Shown here: positions 63,992 to 64,000 of the stretch, in pieces
Layout of the letters: every line of letters starts with the position of its first letter
Position numbering within the stretch: position 1 is the first letter of the stretch
The notes under the pieces: model-generated
What the model was told of the DNA's origin: nothing
The model's database searches: none
What the model saw: the letters and a program-made list of their open reading frames with translations, nothing else
From: Haloarcula taiwanensis
GTDB lineage: Archaea; Halobacteriota; Halobacteria; Halobacteriales; Haloarculaceae
Length of the DNA: 64,000 bases
Reading direction: 5' to 3'
Assembly (NCBI GenBank): GCA_002844335.1
Contig: CP019154.1
Coordinates: 1,054,001 to 1,118,000 of the forward strand
Made by a program: the position numbers and the translations under genes

Positions 63992-64000
63992 CACCCGCGT

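Overview
The window comes from a halophilic archaeon (class Halobacteria; Haloarcula or a close relative is my best guess, but the genus rests on overall resemblance only). The evidence is the high GC, the strongly acidic proteins, Tat-type lipoprotein signals (twin arginine plus lipobox Cys), halocyanins, a proteasome beta subunit, topoisomerase VI next to a bacterial-type gyrase, and many start codons sitting only about 25-30 bases downstream of TATA-like boxes, as in leaderless haloarchaeal transcripts. It reads as ordinary chromosome, densely coding on both strands. I found no rRNA, tRNA, CRISPR array, transposase or integrase. No gene-free stretch exceeds about 300 bases; the longest are 2265-2506, 16764-16990, 29232-29477, 55188-55420 and 59171-59443.

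Layout. 1-5.5 kb: start of prephenate dehydrogenase, a fumarylacetoacetate-hydrolase-family enzyme, two halocyanin-type copper lipoproteins around an HTH/membrane-protein pair, and an Fe-S photolyase/cryptochrome. 5.5-10.7 kb: an ABC1/UbiB kinase and a copper module (P-type ATPase CopA plus an Lrp-type regulator with a C-terminal TRASH-like metal domain). 10.7-15.6 kb: a transition-metal homeostasis locus with an ABC importer (binding protein, ATPase, permease), a DtxR/MntR-like regulator and a GDT1-type exporter; the promoters of the importer and of the regulator both carry TTAGA-N4-TCTAA. 15.6-23.3 kb: small membrane and zinc-ribbon proteins, DJ-1/PfpI, HAD phosphatase, a receiver-PAS-histidine kinase, two DUF2071 paralogues, a macrodomain protein and an aldo/keto reductase.

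23.3-34.6 kb: an ABC-2 exporter of which one permease is fused to a PrsW-like intramembrane protease, two further histidine kinases (one split by a frameshift), succinyl-CoA synthetase and a divergent sirtuin. 34.7-38.8 kb: a type IV pilus PilB-PilC pair. 38.8-43.3 kb: DNA ligase, an MBL-fold hydrolase, a membrane protein, and a PQQ-type beta-propeller lipoprotein interrupted by a frameshift. 43.3-51.3 kb: top6B-top6A and, head to head, gyrB-gyrA. 51.3-64 kb: arginase, a sugar epimerase, a divergent HTH regulator, NADH dehydrogenase-like oxidoreductase, a phosphohexomutase-family/cytidine deaminase/uridine phosphorylase operon that looks like nucleoside salvage, PsmB, UPF0212, an XRE-CBS regulator with a likely operator, PurM, and a coupled site-2 protease/TraB-family pair.

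The points most worth following up are the metal regulon with its two matching operators, the halocyanin whose first domain has lost two copper ligands, the permease-PrsW fusion, the three-hairpin intergenic element at 55.2 kb, the possible phosphopentomutase, and the PilC with an extra C-terminal domain. I did not find anything I would call a wholly new defence or mobile system.
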